From Solirubrobacterales bacterium (GTDB taxonomy: Bacteria; Actinomycetota; Thermoleophilia; Solirubrobacterales; 70-9), in the NCBI GenBank assembly GCA_009691195.1, contig SHVA01000006.1, positions 24,854 through 88,853 on the forward strand: a stretch of 64,000 nucleotides of DNA, given 5' to 3'. Position numbers and translations under genes: made by a program. The stretch's first letter is position 1, and the number at the start of each line of letters is the position of its first letter. The notes beneath the pieces are model-generated. The model searched no databases. It was not told where the DNA came from and saw only the letters and a list, made by a program, of their open reading frames with translations. Below are positions 51,035 to 59,393 of the stretch, one piece after another.

Positions 51035-52192
51035 ATGAGGGGAGGGATACGCAGAGGCTCATGGGCGCTCGCTGTGGCGCTGGGAGCGCTGATCGCCTGC
51101 GCGCTCTCGGCGACCGTCGCCATGGCGGCCCCCGGCGACGTCTATACCGTCGATCGCGGCGCGCAGACTGTCTGGAAGCTCGGCCCTGCGGGCGGCGAGG
51201 CCGCTGCGCTCTCGGCCGATCCCGACTTCGGCTCCCCCTACGGGATGACCCTCGGGCCCGACGGCTTTCTCTACGTCGCCGACGAGTCCGGCTTCGTCTT
51301 CAAGGTCAACCGGGCCACGGGGGATACCAGCCACGTGCTCGACTTCGGCAGCACCAATCCGATCGACGTCGCCTTCGACGCCCGCGGCAGGCTGTTCATG
51401 GTCGATTACCAGGGGAACGAGATCCATCTCGTCAACCGCACCGCCAGCACCAGCAGCGTCTTCTTCGACGGGCCCGGCGCAAACGGGTTCAACTCGCTGG
51501 CGATCCAGCGGAACGGCGCGATGTTCATCGGCGACGAGAGCGCGGGCAGCGTCTACAGGCTCCGGGGCGGGACGCTGACCACGATCGTGGACGCGGGCGA
51601 CGACCCCGACTTCGGCAGCCCCGACGGGATCATGCTCTCCCCGGACGAGCGCTTCCTCTACATCGGCTCCTATGACGTCCCGCGCTTCTTCCGCTATGAC
51701 CTCAGGACCCGCGATCTTCAGCAGTTCGAGATAGGGCTCGAGCCCTACTCGCTGGCGCTGCTGCCCAGCAACCGGCTGATCTTCTCCGATGCGAGCGGCC
51801 CCTTTGGGAGCGGCGACCTCGACACGGTCTCGCGGCTGGGAGGGGCGACGGCGCTGTTCTCGTCTGACCCGGACCTCAATAATCCCCGGGACGTGGTGGT
51901 CGAGCCACGGCGCTGCGGCGGCCGCTTCCCGACGATCGTCGGGACCAACGCAAAGGAGGTGATCACGGGCTCCAGGTTCGCCGACGTGATCTCCACCCTG
52001 GGTGGCAAGGACATCGTCAATGGCCTCCAAGGCAAGGACATCATCTGCCTCGGAGGTGGCAAGGACAGGGGGTTCGGCGGGGGCGGCAAGGACCGCATTC
52101 TCGGTGAGGCGGGGGCCGACCTGACCAACGGTGGCAAGGGCAATGACGTCTGCAGGGGCGGCGCCGGGCGCGACACGGCTCGCTCCTGCTGA
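51035..52192 (+). CDS. Secreted NHL/SMP-30-like beta-propeller protein with Ca-binding-like C-terminus
   Basis: About 385 residues. A signal peptide (about 1-32, ALAVALGALIACALSATVAM) precedes a six-bladed propeller-like region (about 35-280) of repeated GMTLGPDGFLYVADESG-type blades (also IMLSPDERFLYIGSYD, SLALLPSNRLIFSDAS). The last 85 residues carry short Gly/Asp repeats (TLGGKDIVNGLQGKDIICL, GGGKDRGFGGGGKDRILGEA, GGKGNDVCRGGAGRD) resembling RTX nonapeptides, with Cys residues added, ending in Cys. It is probably extracellular; ligand and enzymatic role are unknown. Confidence 0.78.
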   Translation: MRGGIRRGSWALAVALGALIACALSATVAMAAPGDVYTVDRGAQTVWKLGPAGGEAAALSADPDFGSPYGMTLGPDGFLYVADESGFVFKVNRATGDTSHVLDFGSTNPIDVAFDARGRLFMVDYQGNEIHLVNRTASTSSVFFDGPGANGFNSLAIQRNGAMFIGDESAGSVYRLRGGTLTTIVDAGDDPDFGSPDGIMLSPDERFLYIGSYDVPRFFRYDLRTRDLQQFEIGLEPYSLALLPSNRLIFSDASGPFGSGDLDTVSRLGGATALFSSDPDLNNPRDVVVEPRRCGGRFPTIVGTNAKEVITGSRFADVISTLGGKDIVNGLQGKDIICLGGGKDRGFGGGGKDRILGEAGADLTNGGKGNDVCRGGAGRDTARSC

Positions 52193-52268
52193 GGGGCCGG
52201 CGGGCGAAGGGCTTCGAGCCGGGCTGACTCGTTGCAGCGAGGGTCGCAGGCGGCGGACCCCGCGCTCC

Positions 52269-52274
52269 TACAAT
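52269..52274 (+). promoter_or_regulatory. Leaderless -10 element for hisIE-trp (TACAAT)
   Basis: TACAAT ends six bases before ATG 52281. It is the best promoter candidate for the hisIE-trpEGDC run; no Trp-rich leader peptide is seen upstream. Confidence 0.5.
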
Positions 52275-52280
52275 CGCCCG

Positions 52281-52946
52281 ATGGAAGCTTCCAGCCGAGC
52301 TACGTGTGCCGTGCGCTTCGACGAGCGTGGCCTGGTGCCCTGCGTCATGCAGGATTGGCGGAGCGGCGAGGTCCTGACCCTCGCGTACATGAATGAGGAG
52401 GCGCTCCAGCTCACGCTGGAGACCCGCGAGGTCCACTTCTACAGCCGCAGCCGCCGTGAGATCTGGCACAAGGGGGGGACCTCCGGCAACGTCCAGAGGA
52501 TCAGGCAGATTCGCTACGACTGCGACGGAGACGCGCTGGTCGCGCTGGTCGAGCCCGCTGGCCCCGCCTGCCACACGGGCGAGCGCTCCTGCTTCTACCG
52601 CGACCTCGAGGGGAGCGCCGACGGCGCCGAGGACGGGCCCCCGGTCGAGGGGGAGCCGCAGCCTGCGACCTACGAGGCCTTGCCCGAGCTCGAGCGGACC
52701 CTGCTCGCGCGCAGGCGCGAGCGCCCCGGCGGCAGCTACACGGTCGAGTTGCTCGAGGACCCGAAGCTCGCCGCCGCCAAGGTGCGTGAGGAGTCGGGCG
52801 AGGTGATCAAGGCGGTCGCCGACGAGTCCGAGGAGCGCGTCGCCGAGGAGGCCGCCGACCTGCTGTACCACCTCTCGGTCCTGATGCTCCATCGCGACGT
52901 CTCGATGGCCGAGGCGCTCAACATCCTCAACGGCAGGCGTCGCTGA
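52281..52946 (+). CDS. hisIE: Bifunctional phosphoribosyl-AMP cyclohydrolase / phosphoribosyl-ATP pyrophosphatase
   Basis: Catalyses steps 2 and 3 of histidine synthesis. 221 residues. The HisI half (about 1-112) has EVHFYSRSRREIWHKGGTSG and the metal ligands in YDCDGDALVALVEPAGPACH plus ERSCFYR; the HisE half (about 130-221) has LPELERTLLARRRERPGGSY, KLAAAKVREESGEVIKAVAD and EEAADLLYHLSVLML. HisI-HisE fusions are typical of enterobacteria and some actinobacteria. The longer upstream frame is spurious. It is two bases from trpE, an unusual his gene heading a trp operon. Confidence 0.95.
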   Translation: MEASSRATCAVRFDERGLVPCVMQDWRSGEVLTLAYMNEEALQLTLETREVHFYSRSRREIWHKGGTSGNVQRIRQIRYDCDGDALVALVEPAGPACHTGERSCFYRDLEGSADGAEDGPPVEGEPQPATYEALPELERTLLARRRERPGGSYTVELLEDPKLAAAKVREESGEVIKAVADESEERVAEEAADLLYHLSVLMLHRDVSMAEALNILNGRRR

Positions 52947-52948
52947 GC

Positions 52949-54517
52949 ATGGCCTCCGGGGTGGGCGTGGCCACCGAGCCGGCACCCGAGCTCGAGCCCA
53001 GCCTCGAGCGCGCGGCCGAGCTGGCGCGCCACGCCAACGTGGTGCCGGTCAGGCACCGCTTCATCGACGACTGCGAGACCCCCGTCTCGGCCTTCCTCAA
53101 GCTCCGCGGGGAGGGGCCCTCATTCCTGCTCGAGTCCGCCGAGCAGGGCGGGCGCCTCGGTCGCTGGTCCTTCCTCGGCTTCCGGCCGCGCTCGATCCTG
53201 CGTTGGGCCGACGGCGAGCTGCTCGAGTGGTCGGGCGAGCGCTCCGGCGAGGAGGAGCCCGATTCAAGGACCGAGGCCGCGGACCCCTATGCCGCGGTCG
53301 CCGAGTACCTGGGGCGCTACGAGATCGCCGAGCCCGAGGAGCTGCCGCCCTTCGCGGGCGGGGCCGTCGGCTACTTCGGATACGACCTCGTCCGGACGGT
53401 CGAGACGACGCTCGGCGAGCCCAACCCCGACACGATCGGCCTCCCCGACATGGCGCTGATGATCAGCGACGTCCTGCTCGCCTTCGACCACCAGCGCCAC
53501 GAGGTGACCGTGATCGCCAACGCCTTCGTCGAGGACGACGGAGGGATCGAGGCCGCTTACGAGCGTGCGGCGGCAGCGGTCGCGGAGGTCCGTGAGCGCC
53601 TCCGCGGGCCCGTACCGCCCGCGAAGGTGGTCATCGACGACGAGCGTCGCAGCTGGGTCGACGGGGGCGCCTCCGAGAACTTCGAGTCGAACATGCCCCG
53701 CAAGGCCTTCGAGGCGAACGTCGCGCGCATAGTCGAGTACGTCCACGCCGGCGACGCGTTCCAGGTGGTGCCCTCCCAGCGCTTCAGCGCCCGCTCGCCG
53801 GTCGAGGCCTTCTCGATCTACCGCGGCCTGCGCACCGTCAACCCCTCGCCGTACATGTACTTCCTCGACTTCGCCGACTTCCAGATCGCCGGGGCCTCTC
53901 CCGAGCCGCTGGTCAAGGTGACGGGCGACCGCGTCGAGACGCGCCCGATCGCGGGCACCTATCCGCGCTCAGGCGAGGACGAGGAGGACCGGCGCCGCGC
54001 CGAGCGCCTCCTCAACGATCCCAAGGAGCGCGCCGAGCACGTGATGCTGGTTGATCTGGGTCGCAACGACCTCGGCCGGGTCAGCGAGTACGGCAGCGTC
54101 AAGGTCGATGAGCTGATGGTGGTCGAGACCTACTCGCACCTGATCCACATCGTCAGCCAGGTCTCGGGGAAGCTCAGCCCCGGGGTCGGCGCGATGGACA
54201 CGCTGCGCTCGGTGCTGCCGGCCGGGACGCTCTCGGGCGCGCCCAAGGTCCGGGCGATGGAGATCATCGACGAGCTCGAGCCGCACAAGCGCGGCTCCTA
54301 CGGCGGCGCCATCGGCTACCTCTCCTACACGGGCGACCTCGACACGGCGATCCACATCCGCACGGTGGTGGTCAAGGACGGGCTCGCCCACGTCCAGGCG
54401 GGCGGCGGCACCGTCGCCGACGCCAAGCCCGAATACGAGTACAACGAGTCCGTGACCAAGGCCAAGGCCGTCTTCCGGGCGATCGAGCTGGCCGCTGCGC
54501 AGACGGAGTGGCCATGA
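52949..54517 (+). CDS. trpE: Anthranilate synthase component I
   Basis: Converts chorismate to anthranilate with ammonia from TrpG. 522 residues: N-terminal regulatory part with LLESAEQGGRLGRWSFLGF (the LLES tryptophan-feedback motif) and the chorismate-binding domain (about 250-515) with FQVVPSQRFSA, GASPEPLVKV, RPIAGTYPRSG, DLGRNDLGRV and GTLSGAPKVRAMEII. Feedback inhibition by Trp is expected from the LLES element. ATGA overlap with trpG. Confidence 0.96.
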   Translation: MASGVGVATEPAPELEPSLERAAELARHANVVPVRHRFIDDCETPVSAFLKLRGEGPSFLLESAEQGGRLGRWSFLGFRPRSILRWADGELLEWSGERSGEEEPDSRTEAADPYAAVAEYLGRYEIAEPEELPPFAGGAVGYFGYDLVRTVETTLGEPNPDTIGLPDMALMISDVLLAFDHQRHEVTVIANAFVEDDGGIEAAYERAAAAVAEVRERLRGPVPPAKVVIDDERRSWVDGGASENFESNMPRKAFEANVARIVEYVHAGDAFQVVPSQRFSARSPVEAFSIYRGLRTVNPSPYMYFLDFADFQIAGASPEPLVKVTGDRVETRPIAGTYPRSGEDEEDRRRAERLLNDPKERAEHVMLVDLGRNDLGRVSEYGSVKVDELMVVETYSHLIHIVSQVSGKLSPGVGAMDTLRSVLPAGTLSGAPKVRAMEIIDELEPHKRGSYGGAIGYLSYTGDLDTAIHIRTVVVKDGLAHVQAGGGTVADAKPEYEYNESVTKAKAVFRAIELAAAQTEWP

Positions 54518-55074
54518 GGGTCCTGGTCGTGGACAACTACGACTCCTTCACCTACAACCTCGTCCAGTACCTGGGCGAGCTCGGGGCGGAGATCGAGGTC
54601 GTGCGCAACGACCGGGCCACGGTGGACGAGCTGCTGGCACGAGGGGCCGACCGGCTCGTCGTCTCGCCGGGCCCCTGCACGCCCGCCGATGCCGGGATCT
54701 CCGTGGAGGTGATCCGCCGCTTCGCCGAGGAGGGAACCCCCGTTCTCGGCGTCTGCCTCGGCCACCAGTCGATGGTCGAGGCATTCGGGGGCAGCGTCGT
54801 CCGCGGCGAGCCGATCCACGGCAAGGACTGCGAGGTCAGCCACGACGGGCGCGCGGTCTACGAGGGTCTGCCGAGCCCGCTGATCGCCGGCCGCTACCAC
54901 TCGCTGGTCGCCGACCCCGATCTGCCCGACGAGCTCGAGCTCGTCGCCAGCTTCGGCGACGTGGTGATGGGGGTGCGCCACCGCGAGCTGCCCGCCGAGG
55001 GCGTCCAGTTCCACCCCGAGTCGGTGTTGACACCGCAGGGCCAGCACCTGCTGAAGAACTTCCTGGGCTCCTAG
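54514..55074 (+). CDS. trpG: Anthranilate synthase component II (glutamine amidotransferase)
   Basis: Supplies ammonia from glutamine to TrpE. 186 residues, class I glutaminase: VDNYDSFTYNLVQYLGEL at the N-terminus, nucleophile Cys in GVCLGHQSMVEAFGG (near 80) and the His-Glu pair in VQFHPESVLT (near 170). It may also serve PabB, as TrpG/PabA proteins are often shared. ATG 54514 within the trpE stop is chosen over GTG 54508. Confidence 0.95.
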   Translation: MRVLVVDNYDSFTYNLVQYLGELGAEIEVVRNDRATVDELLARGADRLVVSPGPCTPADAGISVEVIRRFAEEGTPVLGVCLGHQSMVEAFGGSVVRGEPIHGKDCEVSHDGRAVYEGLPSPLIAGRYHSLVADPDLPDELELVASFGDVVMGVRHRELPAEGVQFHPESVLTPQGQHLLKNFLGS

Positions 55075-56112
55075 ATGCCGAACGAGACCCTCACCCGCGC
55101 GATCGACGAGCTCAGTGACGGCTCCCACCTCACAGCCGACCACACCTCGGCGGCCCTCGCCGAGATCATGGAGGGGCGCGCGAGCGAGATTCAGACTGCG
55201 GCCTTCCTGATCGCCCTCCGGGCCAAGGGCGAGACGGTCCCCGAGCTGGTCGGCCTGGCCCGGACCATGCGGGATCTGGCAGCGACGGTCGACGTCGACC
55301 ACGACGACCTGGTCGACACGGCGGGCACCGGCGGCGGCCCGGCGACCTTCAACGTCTCGACCACGGCCGCCCTGATCGCCGCCGGCGCCGGATGCCGTGT
55401 CGCCAAGCACGGCAACCGCTCGGCGACCAGCAAGTGCGGCTCGGCGGACCTGCTCGAGGCGCTCGGCGTCGAGATCGAGCTGGACCCCGGCCAGGTTGCG
55501 ACCTGCATCGACGAGATCGGCTTCGGCTTCATGTTCGCCCCCAAGCACCACGCGGCGATGAAGCACGTCGTTCCCGTCCGCAAGGAGCTGGCTATCCGCA
55601 CCAGCTTCAACTTCCTCGGCCCCCTCACCAACCCCGCGGGGGCCAAGCGACAGCTTCTCGGCGTCTCCGACCGCGCCTACCAGGAGACCATCGCCGAGGC
55701 GCTCGTCAGTCTCGGCTGCGAGCGCGCCCTCGTCGTCTCGGCCGACGATGGCCTGGACGAGCTCAGCCTGCACTCACCGACCAGGGTCATCGAGGTCGCC
55801 GGCGGACGCACCGAGGAGTGGTTTGTCGATCCCGCCGAGCTCGGGCTGGAGGTGGCTCCGATCGAGGCGGTCGCCGGCGGCGAGCCCGCCGAGAACGCGG
55901 ACGTGGTCCGCGCCATCCTCGACGACCAGCCGGGCCCCCCACGCGACCTGGCGATGCTCAACGCCGGGGCCACGATCCTCGTCGGCGGCGGTGCCGCCGA
56001 CCTGGCCGCCGGGATCGAGAGAGCGCGTGAGACGCTTTCCTCGGGGGCCTCGCGCGAGGTGCTCGAGCGCCTGGTCGCGCGAACGCGGGAATTGGCTGGT
56101 CGGGCCAGCTAA
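55075..56112 (+). CDS. trpD: Anthranilate phosphoribosyltransferase
   Basis: Transfers phosphoribose from PRPP to anthranilate. 345 residues with the glycine-rich DTAGTGGGPATFNVSTTAA, VAKHGNRSATSKCGSADLLE (PRPP/Mg binding) and FMFAPKHHAAMKHVVPVRKE followed by TSFNFLGPLTNPAGA. It begins directly at the trpG stop (ATG immediately after TAG), implying coupled translation. Confidence 0.97.
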   Translation: MPNETLTRAIDELSDGSHLTADHTSAALAEIMEGRASEIQTAAFLIALRAKGETVPELVGLARTMRDLAATVDVDHDDLVDTAGTGGGPATFNVSTTAALIAAGAGCRVAKHGNRSATSKCGSADLLEALGVEIELDPGQVATCIDEIGFGFMFAPKHHAAMKHVVPVRKELAIRTSFNFLGPLTNPAGAKRQLLGVSDRAYQETIAEALVSLGCERALVVSADDGLDELSLHSPTRVIEVAGGRTEEWFVDPAELGLEVAPIEAVAGGEPAENADVVRAILDDQPGPPRDLAMLNAGATILVGGGAADLAAGIERARETLSSGASREVLERLVARTRELAGRAS

Positions 56113-56124
56113 GGTCGGCGGCGG

Positions 56125-56928
56125 ATGGGAATGATCGAGCAGATCGTTGATGCCTCGCGCGCGGGGGTCGAGCGCCGCAAGGCCGAGACGCCGCTGCCCG
56201 AGCTGGAGGCCCGGCTGGGCGACCGCGTCAAGCCCCGGCCCTTCAACGAGGCGCTGACGCGCCCGGGCCTCTCGCTGATTGCCGAGTTCAAGCGCCGCTC
56301 GCCGAGCGCCGGCGACATCAGGCCCGGCGCAACGATCGAGGAGGTCGTGCGCCAGTACGAGGCCGGCGGCGCCGCGGCGTTGTCGGTGCTCACCAACGAG
56401 GACCACTTCGGGGGCAGCGTTCAGGATCTGCGCGCCGCCTGCGACGCCTCCGAGCTGCCGGTGCTGCAAAAGGACTTCGTCGTCGATCGCTATCAGCTCT
56501 CTGAGGCGGCGGCCTTTGGCGCCGACGCGGTGCTGCTGATCGTCGCTGCGCTGGAGGACGCCGAGCTGGCCGCGCTCTACGAGGAGGCGGTCGGGCTCGA
56601 CCTCGACTGCGTCGTGGAGGTCCACGACGAGCCCGAGCTGGAGCGCGCGCTCGAGCACGGCGCCGAGGTGCTCGGCATCAACAACCGCAACCTCGACGAC
56701 TTCAGCGTCGACGTCGCCACCACCTTCGAGCTGATCACCGACGTCCCCGCCGGCAAGACGGTCGTCTCCGAGAGCGGCATCTCCGACCGCGAGACCCTCG
56801 ATGAGCTGGAGCGGGTCGGCGTAGACGCGGTCCTCATCGGCGAGGCGCTGATGCGCGCCGACGACCCCGAGGCCAAGGTCCGCGAGCTGGTCGGCGACGA
56901 GCCGGCCACCCGCGAGCACGTCCTTTAG
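56125..56928 (+). CDS. trpC: Indole-3-glycerol phosphate synthase
   Basis: Closes the indole ring. 267 residues, TIM barrel: LIAEFKRRSPSAGDIRPGA (catalytic Lys), ALSVLTNEDHFGGSVQDLRA, VLQKDFVVDRYQLSEAAAFG, LGINNRNLDDFSVD, VVSESGISDRETLDEL and VLIGEALMRADDP. ATG 56125 or ATG 56131 could initiate. It is a stand-alone TrpC, with trpF encoded separately at 58751. Confidence 0.97.
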   Translation: MGMIEQIVDASRAGVERRKAETPLPELEARLGDRVKPRPFNEALTRPGLSLIAEFKRRSPSAGDIRPGATIEEVVRQYEAGGAAALSVLTNEDHFGGSVQDLRAACDASELPVLQKDFVVDRYQLSEAAAFGADAVLLIVAALEDAELAALYEEAVGLDLDCVVEVHDEPELERALEHGAEVLGINNRNLDDFSVDVATTFELITDVPAGKTVVSESGISDRETLDELERVGVDAVLIGEALMRADDPEAKVRELVGDEPATREHVL

Positions 56929-57102
56929 GTACACCCACGGCCAAGGGGACGTGTTCGGACTTCGATCGCTGTACCAGCCAACAGCCATCGCCGAGGTGAG
57001 TGCAATCCTGACCGGCGAGCAGCCAGCCTCCTGACGTCTTCTTAGGAAACCCGTAGCCGCCGTTTATCGGCGTTTAACCGCCGCGTCGCAGACTCGCTCG
57101 CG

Positions 57103-58311
57103 ATGAAGGGCGCGCGTAACTTCCTGGGCACCTCCTTCGGCTCTGCCGTCACGGGCGGGCTCGTGGTAGCCGTGATCGGCCTGGTCGCGATCGAGACGGG
57201 GCTGATCGACACCGGCGGCGACGGCGGCACGACCACGGTCGCGGCGGCCCCCCTGACCCAGCCGGCGAGCGACACCACGGCCAAGGGCAACAGCGTCAGC
57301 CAGATCTACAACCAGGACGGCGACGGCGTCGTCTTCATCCAGTCCCAGATCACCCAGAAGGTCAGCTCGCCCTTCAACGTCGGGCCGCAGTCGCAGTCGA
57401 GCACCGCGACCGGCTCCGGCTTCGTAATCGACGGCGACGGCCACATCCTCACCAACGCCCACGTCGTCGAGGGCGCATCGCAGATCAGGGTGCAGCTCGC
57501 CAAGGACTCGGAGCCGCTCGACGCCCAGGTTGTCGGCGCCGACACCTCCAGCGACGTCGCCGTGCTCAAGGTCGAGGCCGACTCATCAGACCTTCATCCG
57601 CTCGCGCTCGGCAACTCCGACGACGCGGCCGTCGGCGACCCCGTGGTCGCGATCGGCAACCCCTTTGGCCTCGATCGAACCGTGACCAGCGGCATCGTCT
57701 CGGCGCTTCAGCGCCAGATCCAGGCGCCCAACGGCTTCTCGATCGACGACGTGATCCAGACCGACGCCGCGATCAACCCCGGCAACTCGGGCGGACCGCT
57801 GATCGACTCCTCCGGCCGCGTGATCGGGATCAACTCCCAGATCGCCAGCCAGGGCGGCGGCTCCGAGGGTGTCGGCTTCGCGGTTCCGATCAACACCGTG
57901 CGCGACGTCGCCCAGCAGCTGATCGACGGCGGCGAGGTCGAGCACGCCTACCTCGGGATCAGCGGCGGAGACGTCACCCCCGACATCGCCAAGGCTCTCA
58001 ACCTCTCAGTGGACCACGGCGCCGCGGTGGACCAGGCGCTCAACGGCGGTCCCGCCGCCGAGGCCGGCATCCACGGCGCGACCGGCCAGGCGACGATCGG
58101 CGGTCAGACCTTCCCGATCGGCGGCGACATCATCACCGAGGTGGACGGCGAACAGGTCGAGGGCATGAACAACATCATCGCCAAGGTCGAGTCACACAAG
58201 CCCGGCGATGAGATCACGGTCACCGTCGTCCGCGGCGGCGACACCCAAGAGGTTCAGGTCAAGCTCGGCGACCGCCCGGCCAACGTCGCCGGGACCAGCT
58301 CCGGCCGGTAG
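57103..58311 (+). CDS. HtrA/DegP-like membrane-anchored serine protease with PDZ domain
   Basis: 402 residues. An N-terminal membrane helix (about 15-35, SAVTGGLVVAVIGLVAIETG) anchors a trypsin-like domain with catalytic His in LTNAHVVEGA (near 120), Asp in SSDVAVLKV (near 150) and Ser in INPGNSGGPLID (near 229). One PDZ domain follows (about 290-390, YLGISGGDVTPDIAKALNLS, GGDIITEVDGEQVEGMNNII). It is an extracytoplasmic quality-control or signalling protease. It sits between trpC and trpF, an odd place. Short inverted repeats (CGCCG/CGGCG) lie at about 57058-57092 upstream. Confidence 0.93.
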   Translation: MKGARNFLGTSFGSAVTGGLVVAVIGLVAIETGLIDTGGDGGTTTVAAAPLTQPASDTTAKGNSVSQIYNQDGDGVVFIQSQITQKVSSPFNVGPQSQSSTATGSGFVIDGDGHILTNAHVVEGASQIRVQLAKDSEPLDAQVVGADTSSDVAVLKVEADSSDLHPLALGNSDDAAVGDPVVAIGNPFGLDRTVTSGIVSALQRQIQAPNGFSIDDVIQTDAAINPGNSGGPLIDSSGRVIGINSQIASQGGGSEGVGFAVPINTVRDVAQQLIDGGEVEHAYLGISGGDVTPDIAKALNLSVDHGAAVDQALNGGPAAEAGIHGATGQATIGGQTFPIGGDIITEVDGEQVEGMNNIIAKVESHKPGDEITVTVVRGGDTQEVQVKLGDRPANVAGTSSGR

Positions 58312-58719
58312 CCGGCCTTCGCGAACAGCATCTGCAGGTCGCGGATGCGGCGCTCGCGGAAGCCCCCCTCGCTCAGCGCCAGCCACAGCGTCCACCGTCG
58401 CCTGAACGGCTCGTCGTAGCCGAGCTCGCCGGCCACGTGCGCCTTGTCCACGAAGCGCTCGCGCCAGTGGCGCAGGGTCTGGGCGTAGTGGGCGGAGATC
58501 TGCTTGCGGCCGGCCTGCTTGGTGTTGACGGGAACGCCGCAGAATTCCCCGTCAGAAGCGCTCGGGATTGTGCACCTCAATCGTGGCTCGGAGGTTGGCG
58601 CTGTGCTGACCGACGCTGAGCGGCGCCCGGCCCGGCTCCTCGATCGTCAGCTCGGCGCCCCTGATGCGGCGGAGGACAGGCACGCACGCGGAGCGCCAGC
58701 TTGAACTGCCTCTTGGCAT
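58254..58719 (-). pseudogene. Cyclopropane-fatty-acyl-phospholipid synthase remnant
   Basis: On the minus strand an N-terminal fragment (58719-58552, LRRIRGAELTIEEPGRAP and LRATIEVHNPERF) ends in TGA. A second frame (58580-58254) then encodes the family C-terminus: ISAHYAQTLRHWRERFVD, LGYDEPFRRRWTLWLALSEG and ERRIRDLQMLFAKAGYRP. The central SAM-binding methyltransferase part, around 250 residues in intact CFA synthases, is missing. The deletion junction lies near 58530-58560. The remnant is antisense to the trp operon and overlaps the 3' end of the htrA-like gene. Confidence 0.75.
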
Positions 58720-58737
58720 GGAGGTAAATCCTATGCC

Positions 58738-58743
58738 TACCCT
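58738..58743 (+). promoter_or_regulatory. Leaderless -10 element for trpF (TACCCT)
   Basis: TACCCT ends seven bases before ATG 58751. It would restart transcription of trpFBA downstream of the htrA and cfa interruption. Confidence 0.45.
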
Positions 58744-58750
58744 TAGGTGA

Positions 58751-59392
58751 ATGACGCGCGTAAAGATCTGTGGGGTGACGCGGCTCGAGGACGCCGAGCG
58801 CGCGATCGACCTCGGCACCTGGGCGATCGGCCTCAACTACTGGAGCCAGAGCCCGCGTTTCTGCGACCCTGACGACGCGGCCGCGATCGGCACCGCGGTC
58901 AAGCGCCGCTGTGAGGTCGCGGGCGTTTTCGTCAACCCGACGCTGGGAGAGGTCGCGACCGCGGTCGAGGACGCCTCGTTGACACTGGTCCAGCTCCACG
59001 GCGACGAGGGGCCGTCCTTCTGCTCGGAGGTCGCCCGCCGCACCGGCGCCAAGGTGATCAAGGCGATGAGGGTCAAGAGCGGCGACGAGGTGCGGGCCGC
59101 CGAGGCCTATCGCACCGACTTCCACCTGTTCGATGCCCATCGCAGCGGTAAGCCCGGCGGCACCGGCGAGAGCTTCGACTGGGGGCTGATCGCGGAGCGC
59201 CGGTCGAAGATTCCCCTGATCCTGGCCGGTGGGCTCGACCCCGGCAACGTCGCCGACGCGATCGGCATCGCCTCCCCGTACGCGGTGGACGTGGCGACCG
59301 GCGTCGAGTCCGAGCCCGGGATCAAGGACCCAGCCCTGTTCGCGGCCCTGTTCGCGGCGGTCGCCGCGACCGATCCGGCCAAGGTCGGCTGA
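58751..59392 (+). CDS. trpF: Phosphoribosylanthranilate isomerase
   Basis: Amadori rearrangement step of Trp synthesis. 213 residues, TIM barrel with [18 protein letters not shown] (catalytic Cys), [29 protein letters not shown] and [20 protein letters not shown]-type start at ATG 58751, right behind the cfa remnant. Near-abutting trpB indicates trpFBA as the second trp transcription unit. Confidence 0.96.
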   Translation: MTRVKICGVTRLEDAERAIDLGTWAIGLNYWSQSPRFCDPDDAAAIGTAVKRRCEVAGVFVNPTLGEVATAVEDASLTLVQLHGDEGPSFCSEVARRTGAKVIKAMRVKSGDEVRAAEAYRTDFHLFDAHRSGKPGGTGESFDWGLIAERRSKIPLILAGGLDPGNVADAIGIASPYAVDVATGVESEPGIKDPALFAALFAAVAATDPAKVG

Positions 59393-59393
59393 G

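Noticed and set aside
52193..52948. Tryptophan attenuator or leader peptide before hisIE or trpE
   Set aside because: There is no short ORF with tandem Trp codons and only two bases between hisIE and trpE.
56951..57034. 28-codon ORF between trpC and htrA
   Set aside because: It starts with GTG and has neither a ribosome site nor a promoter hexamer, and no recognisable sequence; not enough support.
58722..58748. Possible iron-regulator (IdeR/DtxR) box near CCTATGCCTACCCTTAGG
   Set aside because: Only loosely similar to the TTAGGTTAGGCTAACCTAA consensus; the stretch is better explained by the TACCCT promoter of trpF.
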